From positions 992,001-1,056,000 of the forward strand of contig NZ_LR134355.1 of the NCBI RefSeq assembly GCF_900637205.1: DNA of 64,000 nucleotides, given 5' to 3'. Source of the stretch: Mycolicibacterium chitae. GTDB taxonomy: Bacteria > Actinomycetota > Actinomycetes > Mycobacteriales > Mycobacteriaceae. Of this stretch, positions 49,592 through 58,645 are shown in pieces. The position numbers were made by a program, and so were the translations under genes. Within the stretch, counting starts at the first letter, position 1. Each line of letters begins with the position of its first letter. A model generated the notes under the pieces. The model made no database searches. It was not told the DNA's origin and saw only the letters and a program-made list of their open reading frames with translations.

Positions 49592-50389
49592 GTGGACATC
49601 ATTCCCCCGCGACTCAAAGAGCCGGTGTATCGGCTGTATGAGATGCGGCTCAAGCACGACCTGACGCGCTCGCGATCACAGCTGCCGCGCCACATCGCCG
49701 TGCTGTGCGACGGCAATCGACGTTGGGCCCGTGACGCGGGGTACGACGACGTCAGTGTCGGCTACCGGATGGGTGCGGCGAAGATCGCCGAGATGCTGCG
49801 CTGGTGCCAGAAGGCCGGCATCGAGGTGACCACGGTGTACCTGCTGTCCACCGAGAATCTGCAGCGCGACCCCGCGGAGTTGGCCGCGCTCATCGAGATC
49901 ATCACCGAGGTGGTCGAGGAGATCTGCGCACCCGCCAACCGGTGGAGCGTGCGGACCGTCGGCGACCTCGGGTTGCTGGGCGAGGAGACGGCCCGCCGGC
50001 TGCGCCAGGCCGTCGACTCCACCAATGCCTGCGCGCAGGACACCTCGTTCCAGGTCAACGTCGCCGTCGGCTACGGCGGCCGGCAGGAGATCGTCGAGGC
50101 GGTGCGCGGGCTGCTGTCCAAGGAGTTGGCCAACGGCGTCACCGGCGAGGCGCTGGTCGACGCCGTCACCGTCGACGCCATCTCGGAGAATCTCTACACC
50201 TCCGGTCAGCCCGACCCGGACCTGGTGATCCGCACCTCCGGCGAGCAGCGGCTGTCGGGCTTCCTGCTGTGGCAGAGCGCGTATTCGGAGATGTGGTTCA
50301 CCGAGGCGCACTGGCCGGAGTTCCGCCGGGTCGACTTCCTGCGCGCGCTGCGCGACTACACCGCCCGGCATCGGCGCTTCGGGGCCTGA
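49592..50389 (+). CDS. Short-chain Z-isoprenyl diphosphate synthase (Z,E-farnesyl type, Rv1086-like)
   Basis: A 265-residue cis-prenyltransferase. The catalytic Asp is in VLCDGNRRWARDAG (about residue 37), with the VTTVYLLSTEN segment, the Arg-rich DLVIRTSGEQRLSGFLLWQ near 210 and the EMWFTEAHWPEF end segment. The mycobacterial gene at this place makes omega,E,Z-farnesyl diphosphate, the precursor that the long-chain enzyme extends to decaprenyl phosphate, the lipid carrier for cell-wall synthesis. GTG 49592 lacks a ribosome site and has TAGTCT 8 nt upstream, so a leaderless mRNA is likely. The membrane protein gene starts 3 nt after the stop. Confidence 0.9.
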   Translation: MDIIPPRLKEPVYRLYEMRLKHDLTRSRSQLPRHIAVLCDGNRRWARDAGYDDVSVGYRMGAAKIAEMLRWCQKAGIEVTTVYLLSTENLQRDPAELAALIEIITEVVEEICAPANRWSVRTVGDLGLLGEETARRLRQAVDSTNACAQDTSFQVNVAVGYGGRQEIVEAVRGLLSKELANGVTGEALVDAVTVDAISENLYTSGQPDPDLVIRTSGEQRLSGFLLWQSAYSEMWFTEAHWPEFRRVDFLRALRDYTARHRRFGA

Positions 50390-50392
50390 GCC

Positions 50393-51790
50393 ATGGTGGG
50401 GCTCTCGGCGGTGGTGTTCGCGCTGAGTTGGTGGCTCGGGCTCTATCTGCTGGCCCGCGATCCGCGCAAACCGGTGCTGGTGCTGGCCGCCGTCGGGCTG
50501 TGCGGTTTCGCCGCGGTGGTGGCCCTGGACGCGGTGCGGGTGGCCGACGTCGGCCGCGTCGAGTTGCTCAGCCAGATCGAGATCTTCCTGGTGGCCGTCC
50601 CGGGCGTGGCCTGGTTCGCCGTGCTGCTGGAGTTGGCACGCTCCGGCGAGCAGTGGCGCAGCCGATCCGCCGAGATCGCCGCCGTCGTCGCGGTGGCGGT
50701 CCTGGCGCTGGTGGGTGCCGCGCTGGCCGGCGGTGTCGAGGGACCGCTGCGGTTCGGCCACTGGCTGATGTTCGCGGTGATCTCGGTGGCGTCGCTGTCG
50801 GCCATGGTGCGCGCCGTGCTGCGCCGGCCGCGGCCGGGTTCGGTGGTGGGCGTCGTGGTGGTCGCCACGCTGTTCTTCGCGCTGGCCAACGCCATCGTGA
50901 TCATCCCGCTGGGGCTGGTGCCCAGCGGATTAGCACTGGCGGCAACGGGATTCGACGTGCTGCTGCTGGGCGTCGCGGTGGCCCTGTGGGACGCGTTCGA
51001 CGAGGGTCAGGCCCTGAAGGCCGACATGCTGCGCTCGTTCGTCGGCACCGTGCTGGTCGCCGGGATCTTCGGCGGGCAGGCGTTGATCGGGCTGGCCGTC
51101 ATCGGTCCCGACGGGCGCGGCGTGGTGACCGTGCTGTTGTTCACCAGCCTGGCCGTCGCGATAGCGATCAACGTGCTGGCCGATCCGCTGGCCGGGCTGC
51201 TGGACCGGCTGGCGTTCGCCCCGGCGCTGCGCGCGGATCGCGCGGCGCTGCGCGGCACCGAGGCTGCCCTTCCACTGCGGGCCGACAACCCGCTCGACGA
51301 CCTCGACGACGACGCCTTCGCCCGGGTGACGCGACGCGCGCTGGGCCACTACGGCGATCTGACCAAGCTGGTCGCCAGCCCGCTGACCGCGCTACCGGTG
51401 ATCGACGAGCGGCTGGCCGCCCGCGGGGCGCCCGATGCGCCGCTGGAGCGGGCCAACGAACTCAAGGCGGTACTGGCCGACCGGATCGCGGCACTCAAGC
51501 CCCGCGACGGCGGCGACTTCGGCACCACCGACCAGTGGCGCTACTACAACTCGCTGTACTTCCCGTACGTCGTCGGGGTGCGGGCCTATGCGCAGAGCGC
51601 GACGGCCGCCGGCCTGGATCCGGTGGCGCGGCAGGCGTGGCAGTGGTTCGTCACCGAGGTGCCGCAGCGCTCGCTGCACAACTGGCAGAACGCGGCGGCC
51701 CGGGTGATCGCCGCCGACCTGCGCTCCGCTCCGGGCGATTTCGGTGCGCTGGGTTGCGGTGAGCGCGCCCGCGCGCACCCGAATCACTGA
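50393..51790 (+). CDS. Membrane protein with N-terminal 7TM sensor-like region, function unknown
   Basis: A 465-residue protein. Residues 1-265 form about eight hydrophobic helices, similar in layout to the 7TM sensor region found before histidine kinases. The C-terminal part (about 270-465) is soluble, Ala/Arg/Asp-rich and helical, with no kinase, cyclase or HTH motif. A pair of aromatic segments (DQWRYYNSLYFPYVVGVRAY and VTEVPQRSLHNWQNAAAR) may be conserved. It begins 3 nt after the isoprenyl synthase gene and is probably cotranscribed with it, but no family name is recognised. Actinobacteria have many such orphans. Confidence 0.6.
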   Translation: MVGLSAVVFALSWWLGLYLLARDPRKPVLVLAAVGLCGFAAVVALDAVRVADVGRVELLSQIEIFLVAVPGVAWFAVLLELARSGEQWRSRSAEIAAVVAVAVLALVGAALAGGVEGPLRFGHWLMFAVISVASLSAMVRAVLRRPRPGSVVGVVVVATLFFALANAIVIIPLGLVPSGLALAATGFDVLLLGVAVALWDAFDEGQALKADMLRSFVGTVLVAGIFGGQALIGLAVIGPDGRGVVTVLLFTSLAVAIAINVLADPLAGLLDRLAFAPALRADRAALRGTEAALPLRADNPLDDLDDDAFARVTRRALGHYGDLTKLVASPLTALPVIDERLAARGAPDAPLERANELKAVLADRIAALKPRDGGDFGTTDQWRYYNSLYFPYVVGVRAYAQSATAAGLDPVARQAWQWFVTEVPQRSLHNWQNAAARVIAADLRSAPGDFGALGCGERARAHPNH

Positions 51791-51890
51791 GTTTGGCAGT
51801 GCTTGGCAGCGCCGCGTATCGATCTGGCAGTGCCCGCTGAGCAGCATCGATGGTGTCCGAACCGCATCTCACCCGAGTAGGAGCACATCG

Positions 51891-52301
51891 ATGACTGCCA
51901 CCACCGCCGGCTCGCCCCGGCTCCACACCGACGACGCCCCGCTGCGCCTGGCCCTGCGTCTGGACGCCGTCCCGACCGGGGTGATCGGGTTGGCCATCGC
52001 GGTCTTCGCCGGCCCGCTGGCCTCGCTGAGCGGGCTGACGCCCACCATCACCTTCGTCGTCGGCACCGTGCTGGTGCTCTACGGCGCGGTCGTCTTCGCG
52101 CTGGCGCGACTGCGCGAGGTGCGCACCGCCGGCATCGGCGTGATCGTCGCCAACGTGGCCTGCACCGTCGGCGTCGTGGTGGTGGTCGTGGCGGGCCTGG
52201 CCCCGCTGACCGGCATCGGTATCGCGGCCGCGCTGGCGTGCGCCGCCTACACCGCGTTCTTCGCGGGTCTGCAGTACTTCGGAGTGCGCCGTCTGGCGTG
52301 A
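51891..52301 (+). CDS. Small four-helix membrane protein, function unknown
   Basis: A 136-residue protein with a short polar N-terminus and four hydrophobic helices (about 24-46, 52-72, 82-104, 108-128), ending in a basic GVRRLA. Arg and Glu between helices 2 and 3 (LARLREVRTAG) mark a cytoplasmic loop. ATG 51891 has TAGGAG 9 nt upstream. It begins 100 bp after the previous gene. No family is recognised. The layout is that of many small actinobacterial integral membrane proteins. Confidence 0.65.
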   Translation: MTATTAGSPRLHTDDAPLRLALRLDAVPTGVIGLAIAVFAGPLASLSGLTPTITFVVGTVLVLYGAVVFALARLREVRTAGIGVIVANVACTVGVVVVVVAGLAPLTGIGIAAALACAAYTAFFAGLQYFGVRRLA

Positions 52302-52311
52302 TTCCGGCCGC

Positions 52312-52364
52312 CCGGTGCGGTGGCGTGACGCCGTTGGAGGTTGCGGCTGAACGCCCCGCACCGG
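52312..52364. terminator. Hairpin between the small membrane gene and coaA (convergent)
   Basis: CCGGTGCGG (52312-52320) and CCGCACCGG (52356-52364) are perfect 9-bp arms around a 35-nt loop. The loop itself holds GGCGT-G-ACGCC (52322-52332). No T-run follows. It lies between two convergent genes and probably ends both transcripts. Confidence 0.45.
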
Positions 52365-52375
52365 TTCTGCCTGTT

Positions 52376-53314
52376 TCAGAGCTTGCGCAGCCGCAGCCGG
52401 TTGATCGAATGATCGGAGTCCTTGCGCAGCACGAGGGTGGCGCGCGGACGCGTCGGCAGGATGTTCTCGATGAGGTTGGGCCGGTTGATCGAATGCCAGA
52501 TGTCGCGCGCGGCGAAGACGGCCTGCTCGTCGGTCAACGTCGAATAGCTGTGGAAGTGCGACTGCGGGTTGGCGAACGCCCCGGCGCGCATCGACAGGAA
52601 CCGCGACACGTACCACTGCTCGATGTCCTCGATGCGGGCGTCGACGTACACCGAGAAGTCGAACAGGTCCGACACCATCAGGGTGGGGCCGGTCTGCAGG
52701 ACGTTGAGGCCCTCGAGCACCAGGATGTCGGGGTGGCGGACCATCTGCTTCTCGCCGGGAATGATGTCGTAGAGCAGGTGCGAGTACACCGGCGCGCAGG
52801 CCACCTCGGCGCCGGACTTCACCGTCGTGACGAACCGCATCAGCGCGCGACGGTCATAAGACTCCGGAAAGCCTTTGCGGTGCATGATGTTCCGCCGGGA
52901 CAGCTCGGCATTGGGATACAGGAAGCCGTCGGTGGTGACCAGATCCACCTTGGCGTGATTGCCCCACCTGGCCAGCAGCGCCTGCAGCACACGCGCGGTG
53001 GTGGACTTGCCCACGGCCACGCTGCCGGCCACGCCGATGATGAACGGCACCGGGCGGTCCGGGTTCTGGTCCGATTCGCCGAGGAACTCCGCCGTCGCGG
53101 CGAACAGACGCTGGCGCGCGGCCACCTGCAGATGGATGAGTCGGGCCAGCGGCAGATAGACCTCTTCGACCTCAAGCAGATCCAACTGCTCGCCCAGGCC
53201 ACGCAGCCCCAGGACCTCTTCCTCGGTCAACTTGAGCGGCGTCGACATACGCAGCGCTCGCCATTGCTTTCGGTCGAACTCCACGTACGGGCTCGGCTCG
53301 CTCAGCCGCGACAT
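52376..53314 (-). CDS. coaA: Type I pantothenate kinase
   Basis: A 312-residue P-loop kinase that phosphorylates pantothenate, the first step of coenzyme A synthesis. Walker A is [15 protein letters not shown] (about residue 95-109), and the type-I pieces [33 protein letters not shown] and GLNVLQTGP follow. The start [20 protein letters not shown] and the overall length equal those of the M. tuberculosis enzyme, so ATG 53314 is secure. The enzyme is usually feedback-inhibited by CoA. It is divergent from the DUF885 gene with a 79-bp gap that should hold both promoters. Confidence 0.95.
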   Translation of the reverse strand: MSRLSEPSPYVEFDRKQWRALRMSTPLKLTEEEVLGLRGLGEQLDLLEVEEVYLPLARLIHLQVAARQRLFAATAEFLGESDQNPDRPVPFIIGVAGSVAVGKSTTARVLQALLARWGNHAKVDLVTTDGFLYPNAELSRRNIMHRKGFPESYDRRALMRFVTTVKSGAEVACAPVYSHLLYDIIPGEKQMVRHPDILVLEGLNVLQTGPTLMVSDLFDFSVYVDARIEDIEQWYVSRFLSMRAGAFANPQSHFHSYSTLTDEQAVFAARDIWHSINRPNLIENILPTRPRATLVLRKDSDHSINRLRLRKL

Positions 53315-53393
53315 GGCCTCAAGTCTTGCAGCACTGGTCACGACGTGTGCGTGTGGGTGGCGTCCAACACGGGTGCGGCTACCGTTGAGCGAT

Positions 53394-54608
53394 ATGGAAC
53401 CCGCCTCGTTGATCCGCGAGTATCTGTTGCTGGGCCTGCGCTTCGACCGCATCGAAGAGGGCTACGTGGACTCGTTCACCGGCGACCCCGCGCTGCGCCA
53501 CCAGGTTGCCGACGAGCCCGCACCGGACGCCGCCGACCTGTCCCGGCAGGCCCGACGCCTGCTGGCCGCGTTGCCCGAGGTGCCGCGTCGCGACGGGTTC
53601 GACGAGACCCGCGCCGCCTATCTGGGCGCCCACCTGCGCGCGCTGGAATGCGCGGCCCGCAAGTTCGCCGGGACCGACGTCGGCTTCGTCGACGAGGTCC
53701 GCGCCTACTTCGACGTCGACATCACCAAGGGCGATCAGGACCGCTACCGCGAGGCGCACGCCCGGCTCGACGAGGTGCTGGGCGGCACCGGCCCGCTCGT
53801 CGACCGGATGGAGGCCGACCGGCGCGCCGACGAGATCCCCCCGGAGCGCCTCGGCGAATGCATCGCGGCGTTCTCCAGCGCGCTGCGCGACCGGGTGCGC
53901 GCGGAGTTCCCGCTGCCCGAGGCCGAGACCATCGACTACGAGATCGTCACCGACAAGCCCTGGTCGGGGTTCAACTACTACCACGGGGACTACCGCTCGA
54001 CGGTGGCCGTCAATGCCGACCTCAAGCAGCAGATGGCCAACCTGCCGTCGCTGGTGGCCCACGAGTCCTACCCGGGCCACCACACCGAGCACTGCCGCAA
54101 GGAGGCCGGGCTGGTCGAGGGCCTCGATCAGCAGGAACAGACCATCTTCCTGGTCAACACGCCCCAGTGCCTGATGGCCGAGGGGCTGGCCGACCTGGCG
54201 CTCTACGCCGCGATCGGTCCGGAATGGGGCAGCTGGGCCGCGGAGATCTACGCCGACCTGGGCCTGCGGTTCGACGCCGAACGCGCCCAGGCGATCTCGG
54301 CGGCCCGCGCCACGCTGGCCGATGTGCGCCAGGACGCCGCGCTGATGCTGCACGACGAGCACCGCGACCTCGACGACGTCGTCGCCTACGTACGGCGCTG
54401 GTTGCTGGTCGACGAGACCCGCGCCCGGCAGATGATGCGGTTCTTGTCCTCGCCTTTGTGGCGGGCCTACACCAGCACCTATGTCGAGGGTTATCGGTTG
54501 TTGCGGCCCTGGCTGGACGACCGGCCGGAGGGGGTGAGCCTGACCCAGCGGTTCGGTCGCCTGCTCGACGAGCCGCTGATCCCGTCGACCCTGCGCGCCG
54601 CGGCCTGA
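53394..54608 (+). CDS. DUF885 family protein, metallopeptidase-like
   Basis: A 404-residue helical protein of the DUF885 family. The landmark [11 protein letters not shown] (about residue 222-232) is an HExxPGHH-type zinc motif, and a downstream Glu in [10 protein letters not shown] (about 260) could be the third ligand. The [18 protein letters not shown] segment lies just before it. Activity is not established in this branch, and an aminopeptidase or carboxypeptidase role is inferred from the motif. ATG 53394 has no ribosome site but TACCGT lies 8 nt upstream, so the transcript may be leaderless. A short hairpin (54610-54629) follows the stop. Confidence 0.78.
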   Translation: MEPASLIREYLLLGLRFDRIEEGYVDSFTGDPALRHQVADEPAPDAADLSRQARRLLAALPEVPRRDGFDETRAAYLGAHLRALECAARKFAGTDVGFVDEVRAYFDVDITKGDQDRYREAHARLDEVLGGTGPLVDRMEADRRADEIPPERLGECIAAFSSALRDRVRAEFPLPEAETIDYEIVTDKPWSGFNYYHGDYRSTVAVNADLKQQMANLPSLVAHESYPGHHTEHCRKEAGLVEGLDQQEQTIFLVNTPQCLMAEGLADLALYAAIGPEWGSWAAEIYADLGLRFDAERAQAISAARATLADVRQDAALMLHDEHRDLDDVVAYVRRWLLVDETRARQMMRFLSSPLWRAYTSTYVEGYRLLRPWLDDRPEGVSLTQRFGRLLDEPLIPSTLRAAA

Positions 54609-54609
54609 G

Positions 54610-54629
54610 CGGGCGAGTTTGGTCGCCCG
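54610..54629 (+). terminator. Short hairpin between the DUF885 gene and glyA
   Basis: CGGGCGA (54610-54616) pairs with TCGCCCG (54623-54629) over a 6-nt loop, 1 nt after the DUF885 stop. No T-run is present. It may end the upstream transcript just before the glyA promoter. Confidence 0.4.
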
Positions 54630-54652
54630 GGGCCGCGGTTTAGGCTTGGGCC

Positions 54653-56134
54653 ATGACTGCAGATTCCACCGTTTCCAGCTCGACCGCCGCCCCGGGTGCG
54701 GAGTACGCGGCGACCGCGAGCGCCGCGTACCGCGCCGCGCTCGAGGTCATCGAGTCGGTGGAGCCCCGCGTCGCCGCGGCCACCCGCAAGGAACTGGCCG
54801 ATCAGCGTGACTCGCTCAAGCTGATCGCCAGCGAGAACTACGCGTCGCCGGCGGTGCTGCTGACCATGGGGACCTGGTTCTCCGACAAGTACGCCGAGGG
54901 CACCGTCGGGCACCGCTTCTACGCGGCCTGCCAGAACGTCGACACCGTCGAGGCGCTGGCCGCCGAGCATGCCCGCGAGCTGTTCGGCGCGCCCTACGCC
55001 TACGCCCAGCCGCACTCCGGCATCGATGCGAACCTGGTGGCCTACTGGGCCATCCTGGCCACCCGGGTCGAGGCGCCGGGCCTGGCCGAACTGGGCGCCA
55101 AGCACGTCAACGACCTGTCCGAGGCGGACTGGGAGAAGCTGCGGGCCAAGCTGGGCAACCAGCGGCTGCTGGGCATGTCCCTGGACACCGGCGGTCACCT
55201 CACGCACGGCTTCCGGCCCAACATCTCCGGCAAGATGTTCCACCAGCGGCAGTACGGGACGGATCCGGCTACTGGCTTTATCGACTACGACGCCGTCGCC
55301 GCGGCCGCCCGCGAGTTCAAGCCGCTGGTGCTGGTCGCCGGCTACTCGGCCTACCCGCGCCGGGTGAACTTCGCCAAGATGCGCGAGATCGCCGACGAGG
55401 TGGGCGCCACCCTGATGGTCGATATGGCGCACTTCGCCGGTCTGGTCGCCGGCAAGGTCTTCACCGGCGACGAGGACCCGGTGCCGCACGCGCACGTCAC
55501 CACCACCACGACGCACAAGTCGCTGCGTGGTCCGCGCGGCGGGTTGGTGCTGGCCACCGAGGAGTACGCGCCGGCCGTCGACAAGGGCTGCCCGATGGTG
55601 CTCGGCGGCCCGCTGTCGCACGTGATGGCGGCCAAGGCCGTCGCGTTGGCCGAGGCCCGTCGCCCCGAGTTCCGCACCTACGCCCAGGCCGTCGCCGACA
55701 ACGCGCAGGCGCTGGCCGACGGCTTCGTCAAGCGCGACGCGGGCCTGGTCACCGGCGGCACCGACAACCACCTGGTGCTGCTGGACGTGACGTCGTTCGG
55801 GCTGACCGGCCGTCAGGCCGAGTCCGCGCTGCTCGACGCCGGCATCGTCACCAACCGGAACGCGATCCCGGCCGACCCGAACGGCGCCTGGTACACCAGC
55901 GGCATCCGGCTGGGCACGCCCGCGCTGACCACCCGCGGCTTTGGCGCCGACGACTTCGATCGGGTGGCCGAACTCGTGGTCGACGTGCTGAAGAACACAA
56001 CACCATCGGGCGGCGCGGCAGGTTCCGTATCCAAGGCCAAGTACACCCTGGCCGACGGCACCGCCGAGCGGGTGCACGCCGCGGCGGCCGAGCTGCTCGA
56101 CGCCAACCCGCTGTACCCCGGGTTGACGCTGTAG
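54653..56134 (+). CDS. glyA: Serine hydroxymethyltransferase, long form
   Basis: A 493-residue fold-type-I PLP enzyme that swaps serine and glycine with tetrahydrofolate. The PLP Lys is in [15 protein letters not shown] (about residue 289). Family marks are [26 protein letters not shown] and [11 protein letters not shown]. It is clearly longer than the usual ~430-residue bacterial protein because of an insert near residue 130-170 ([20 protein letters not shown]) and an N-terminal extension. This is a form seen in other actinobacteria. ATG 54653 has TAGGCT 6 nt upstream and no ribosome site. It sits where M. tuberculosis has glyA1. Confidence 0.93.
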   Translation: MTADSTVSSSTAAPGAEYAATASAAYRAALEVIESVEPRVAAATRKELADQRDSLKLIASENYASPAVLLTMGTWFSDKYAEGTVGHRFYAACQNVDTVEALAAEHARELFGAPYAYAQPHSGIDANLVAYWAILATRVEAPGLAELGAKHVNDLSEADWEKLRAKLGNQRLLGMSLDTGGHLTHGFRPNISGKMFHQRQYGTDPATGFIDYDAVAAAAREFKPLVLVAGYSAYPRRVNFAKMREIADEVGATLMVDMAHFAGLVAGKVFTGDEDPVPHAHVTTTTTHKSLRGPRGGLVLATEEYAPAVDKGCPMVLGGPLSHVMAAKAVALAEARRPEFRTYAQAVADNAQALADGFVKRDAGLVTGGTDNHLVLLDVTSFGLTGRQAESALLDAGIVTNRNAIPADPNGAWYTSGIRLGTPALTTRGFGADDFDRVAELVVDVLKNTTPSGGAAGSVSKAKYTLADGTAERVHAAAAELLDANPLYPGLTL

Positions 56135-56189
56135 CGCCGGGCTGCGGGGGACACGGCGGGGCGATTTTAAGAAACATGTGAACTCGGGT

Positions 56190-56195
56190 TACAGT
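56190..56195 (+). promoter_or_regulatory. -10 box TACAGT of a probable leaderless desA2 transcript
   Basis: TACAGT fits TANNNT and stands exactly 7 nt before ATG 56203. The bases between (TAGTTTT) and upstream contain no purine-rich ribosome site. The local sequence is AT-rich compared with its surroundings, as expected for a promoter. Confidence 0.6.
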
Positions 56196-56202
56196 TAGTT
56201 TT

Positions 56203-57033
56203 ATGGCTGAGTTCCCCATTGCCAACGCCTTGACCCTCGAGCTGGAGCCGGTGGTCGCAGAGAACCTGCAGCGTCACCTGGACACCGCCGAAGAGTGGTT
56301 CGCCCACGACTACGTGCCGTTCGAACAGGGCGAGAACTTCGCGTTCCTGGGCGGCCGGGACTGGGAGCCCTCGCAGCAGACGCTGCCGCAGCACGTCGTC
56401 GACGCCTGCGAGATCCTGCAGATCACCAAGGACAACCTCGCCGGGTATCACCGCGAACTCGTCGAGCACTTCATCCTGGAGTGGAAGTGGGGCCGGTTCA
56501 TCGGCCGCTGGACCGCCGAGGAACACCTGCACGCCATCGTGATGCGCAACTACCTGGTGGTCACCCGCAACTTCGACCCGACCGCCAACGAGGACGTCCG
56601 CGTCGACCACGTGATGAACAAGGGCTACCGGGCCAGTTCCTTCACCCAGATCGAGACCCTGGTCTTCATGGCGCTCTTCGAGCGCAGCTTCGCGGTGTTC
56701 TGCCGGCGTACGGCCGAGCAGACCGAGGAGCCCATCCTGAAGTCGCTGCTGAACCGGATCGCCGTCGACGAGGAACGCCACGAGGTGTTCTTCGCCAACC
56801 TGGTGCGCTGGTGTGTGCAGTACGACGAGGCCGAGACGATCGCGGCGGTCGCGCGGCGCGCCAAGGAACTGCAGGTTCCGGGCGCCGACATCGACGCCTT
56901 CGCCGGCAAGGTCGCCAACGTCGCCGAGGCCGGGATCTTCGGCCCCGAGCAACTGCGCCAGGTGATCTCCGACGAAATCACCGCCTTCGGGCTGGACGAC
57001 CGCGAAGAACTCCGCGAGTTCATCTGCGCGTAA
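56203..57033 (+). CDS. desA2: Acyl-ACP desaturase-type di-iron protein DesA2
   Basis: A 276-residue soluble stearoyl-ACP desaturase-family protein with a four-helix di-iron site. One ligand pair is visible in RWTAEEHLHAIVM (EExH, about residue 105-108) and the other in AVDEERHEVFFAN (DEERH, about 185-189). The shorter length and divergent N-terminus match DesA2 (Rv1094) rather than DesA1. In M. tuberculosis DesA2 and DesA1 belong to mycolic acid metabolism. Its start is preceded by TACAGT at 7 nt, indicating a leaderless message. The phoAT-phoH2 pair starts 58 nt after the stop. Confidence 0.9.
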   Translation: MAEFPIANALTLELEPVVAENLQRHLDTAEEWFAHDYVPFEQGENFAFLGGRDWEPSQQTLPQHVVDACEILQITKDNLAGYHRELVEHFILEWKWGRFIGRWTAEEHLHAIVMRNYLVVTRNFDPTANEDVRVDHVMNKGYRASSFTQIETLVFMALFERSFAVFCRRTAEQTEEPILKSLLNRIAVDEERHEVFFANLVRWCVQYDEAETIAAVARRAKELQVPGADIDAFAGKVANVAEAGIFGPEQLRQVISDEITAFGLDDREELREFICA

Positions 57034-57091
57034 CCGCGTTTCGGCGCGCCTGCAGCCTCGCAATGGCGTTGCGGGAGTAGCGTCGTTGGCG

Positions 57092-57226
57092 ATGGCTAGC
57101 GACATGCTCTGCTATCCGGGCGGTATCTCCCGTAGCTACTACGGCAGGACCGGCCCCGGTCCTGATGCCGCTGCGCCCGCTGACAACACCTCCGCGGGGC
57201 CGCGTGGGTCGAGGAGCGCCACGTGA
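57092..57226 (+). CDS. phoAT: Putative PhoAT antitoxin, short gene overlapping phoH2
   Basis: A 44-residue open frame, starting [11 protein letters not shown] and ending GSRSAT, stops with TGA at 57224-57226. That stop overlaps the phoH2 GTG by 3 nt (GTGA). In mycobacteria PhoH2 (a PIN domain joined to a PhoH ATPase) is made together with a small upstream partner, PhoAT, from an overlapping gene. Position and overlap match. TAGCGT stands 8 nt before ATG 57092, so it may be leaderless. The frame stays open upstream, so a different start is possible. Sequence similarity to a known PhoAT could not be checked. Confidence 0.55.
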   Translation: MASDMLCYPGGISRSYYGRTGPGPDAAAPADNTSAGPRGSRSAT

Positions 57227-58566
57227 GTGATTCACCGAAGGCTCAGTCGGACAACTCGTCGGAAGGCCTGCGGACCTATGTCCTGGACACCTCCGTCCTG
57301 CTTTCCGACCCTTGGGCGGCCACCCGGTTCGCCGAGCACGAGGTTGTCGTACCGCTGGTCGTGATCAGCGAGCTCGAGGCCAAGCGGCACCATCACGAAC
57401 TCGGTTGGTTCGCGCGTCAGGCGCTGCGTATGTTCGATGATCTCCGACTGGAGCACGGGCGCCTCGACCAACCGATTCCCGTTGGGACGCAGGGTGGTTC
57501 GCTGCATGTCGAGCTGAATCACAGCGATCCGAACGTGCTGCCGGCGGGGTTCCGGACCGACACCAACGACGCCCGCATCCTGACCTGCGCGGCGAACCTG
57601 GCCGCCGAGGGCAAACGGGTCACGCTGGTCAGCAAGGACATCCCGCTGCGGGTCAAGGCCGGCGCCGTCGGCCTGGCCGCCGACGAGTACCGCGCCCAGG
57701 ACGTCATCACCTCGGGCTGGACCGGGATGACCGAGCTCGACGTGGTGCCCGAGGACGTCGACACCCTGTTCGCCGACGGCGAGCTGGACCTCGAACAGGC
57801 GCGAGACCTGCCCTGCCACACCGGGATTCGGCTGCTCGGCGGTACCTCGCACGCGCTGGGCCGGGTCAACGCCGACAAGCGCGTGCAACTGGTGCGCGGC
57901 GACCGCGAGGTGTTCGGGCTGCGGGGCCGCTCCGCCGAACAGCGCGTCGCGCTGGATCTGCTGCTGGACGAGTCGGTGGGCATCGTGTCGCTCGGCGGCA
58001 AGGCCGGCACCGGCAAGTCGGCGCTGGCCCTGTGCGCCGGCCTGGAGGCCGTGCTGGAGCGCCGCACCCAGCGCAAGGTCGTGGTCTTCCGCCCGCTGTA
58101 TGCCGTCGGCGGCCAGGATCTGGGCTACCTGCCCGGTAGCGAGAGCGAGAAGATGGGCCCGTGGGCGCAGGCCGTCTTCGACACCCTCGAAGGCCTGGCC
58201 AGCCCGGCCGTCCTCGAGGAGGTGCTGGCCCGCGGCATGCTGGAGGTGCTGCCGCTGACCCACATCCGCGGCCGCTCGCTGCACGACTCGTTCGTCATCG
58301 TCGACGAGGCGCAGTCGCTGGAGCGCAACGTGCTGCTGACCGTGCTGTCGCGATTGGGGACCGGCTCGCGGGTGGTGCTCACCCACGACGTGGCGCAGCG
58401 CGACAACCTGCGGGTGGGTCGTCACGACGGGGTCGCCGCGGTCATCGAGAAGCTCAAGGGGCATCCGCTGTTCGCGCACATCACCCTGCTGCGCAGCGAG
58501 CGCTCGCCGATCGCCGCGCTGGTCACCGAGATGCTCGAGGAGATCACCCCGAGCGCGCTGTCCTGA
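57223..58566 (+). CDS. phoH2: PhoH2: PIN-domain and PhoH ATPase fusion, RNA helicase/RNase
   Basis: A 447-residue two-domain protein. The N-terminal PIN ribonuclease domain (about 10-150) has the first acidic residue in [12 protein letters not shown] and later acidic residues in ISELEAK and [11 protein letters not shown]. The C-terminal PhoH P-loop domain (about 210-440) has Walker [15 protein letters not shown] and Walker [12 protein letters not shown]. Mycobacterial PhoH2 unwinds and cuts RNA in a sequence-dependent way. GTG 57223 is fixed by the 4-nt overlap with the short upstream gene. Translation of the pair should be coupled. A large palindrome (58569-58617) follows its stop. Confidence 0.92.
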   Translation: MSDSPKAQSDNSSEGLRTYVLDTSVLLSDPWAATRFAEHEVVVPLVVISELEAKRHHHELGWFARQALRMFDDLRLEHGRLDQPIPVGTQGGSLHVELNHSDPNVLPAGFRTDTNDARILTCAANLAAEGKRVTLVSKDIPLRVKAGAVGLAADEYRAQDVITSGWTGMTELDVVPEDVDTLFADGELDLEQARDLPCHTGIRLLGGTSHALGRVNADKRVQLVRGDREVFGLRGRSAEQRVALDLLLDESVGIVSLGGKAGTGKSALALCAGLEAVLERRTQRKVVVFRPLYAVGGQDLGYLPGSESEKMGPWAQAVFDTLEGLASPAVLEEVLARGMLEVLPLTHIRGRSLHDSFVIVDEAQSLERNVLLTVLSRLGTGSRVVLTHDVAQRDNLRVGRHDGVAAVIEKLKGHPLFAHITLLRSERSPIAALVTEMLEEITPSALS

Positions 58567-58568
58567 GG

Positions 58569-58617
58569 GATTTCGGCGTGATTTCCCACGCTCAGCATGG
58601 GAAATCACGCCGAAATC
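58569..58617. repeat. Palindromic repeat, left copy, with perfect 20-bp arms
   Basis: Arms at 58569-58588 and 58598-58617 are perfect complements around a 9-nt loop. It starts 2 nt after the phoH2 stop and may act as its terminator. The 43 bp at 58575-58617 are identical at 36 positions to 61526-61568, so the two form a repeat family. They bracket the antiporter, DUF732 and MFS genes. Confidence 0.85.
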
Positions 58618-58645
58618 GCGCGCCGGGTGGGGATGATTAGCCGCC

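Noticed and set aside
54609..54652. Glycine or other riboswitch before glyA; SAM-type riboswitch before metB or cbs.
   Set aside because: The upstream gaps are too short and probably leaderless, with no matching secondary structure.
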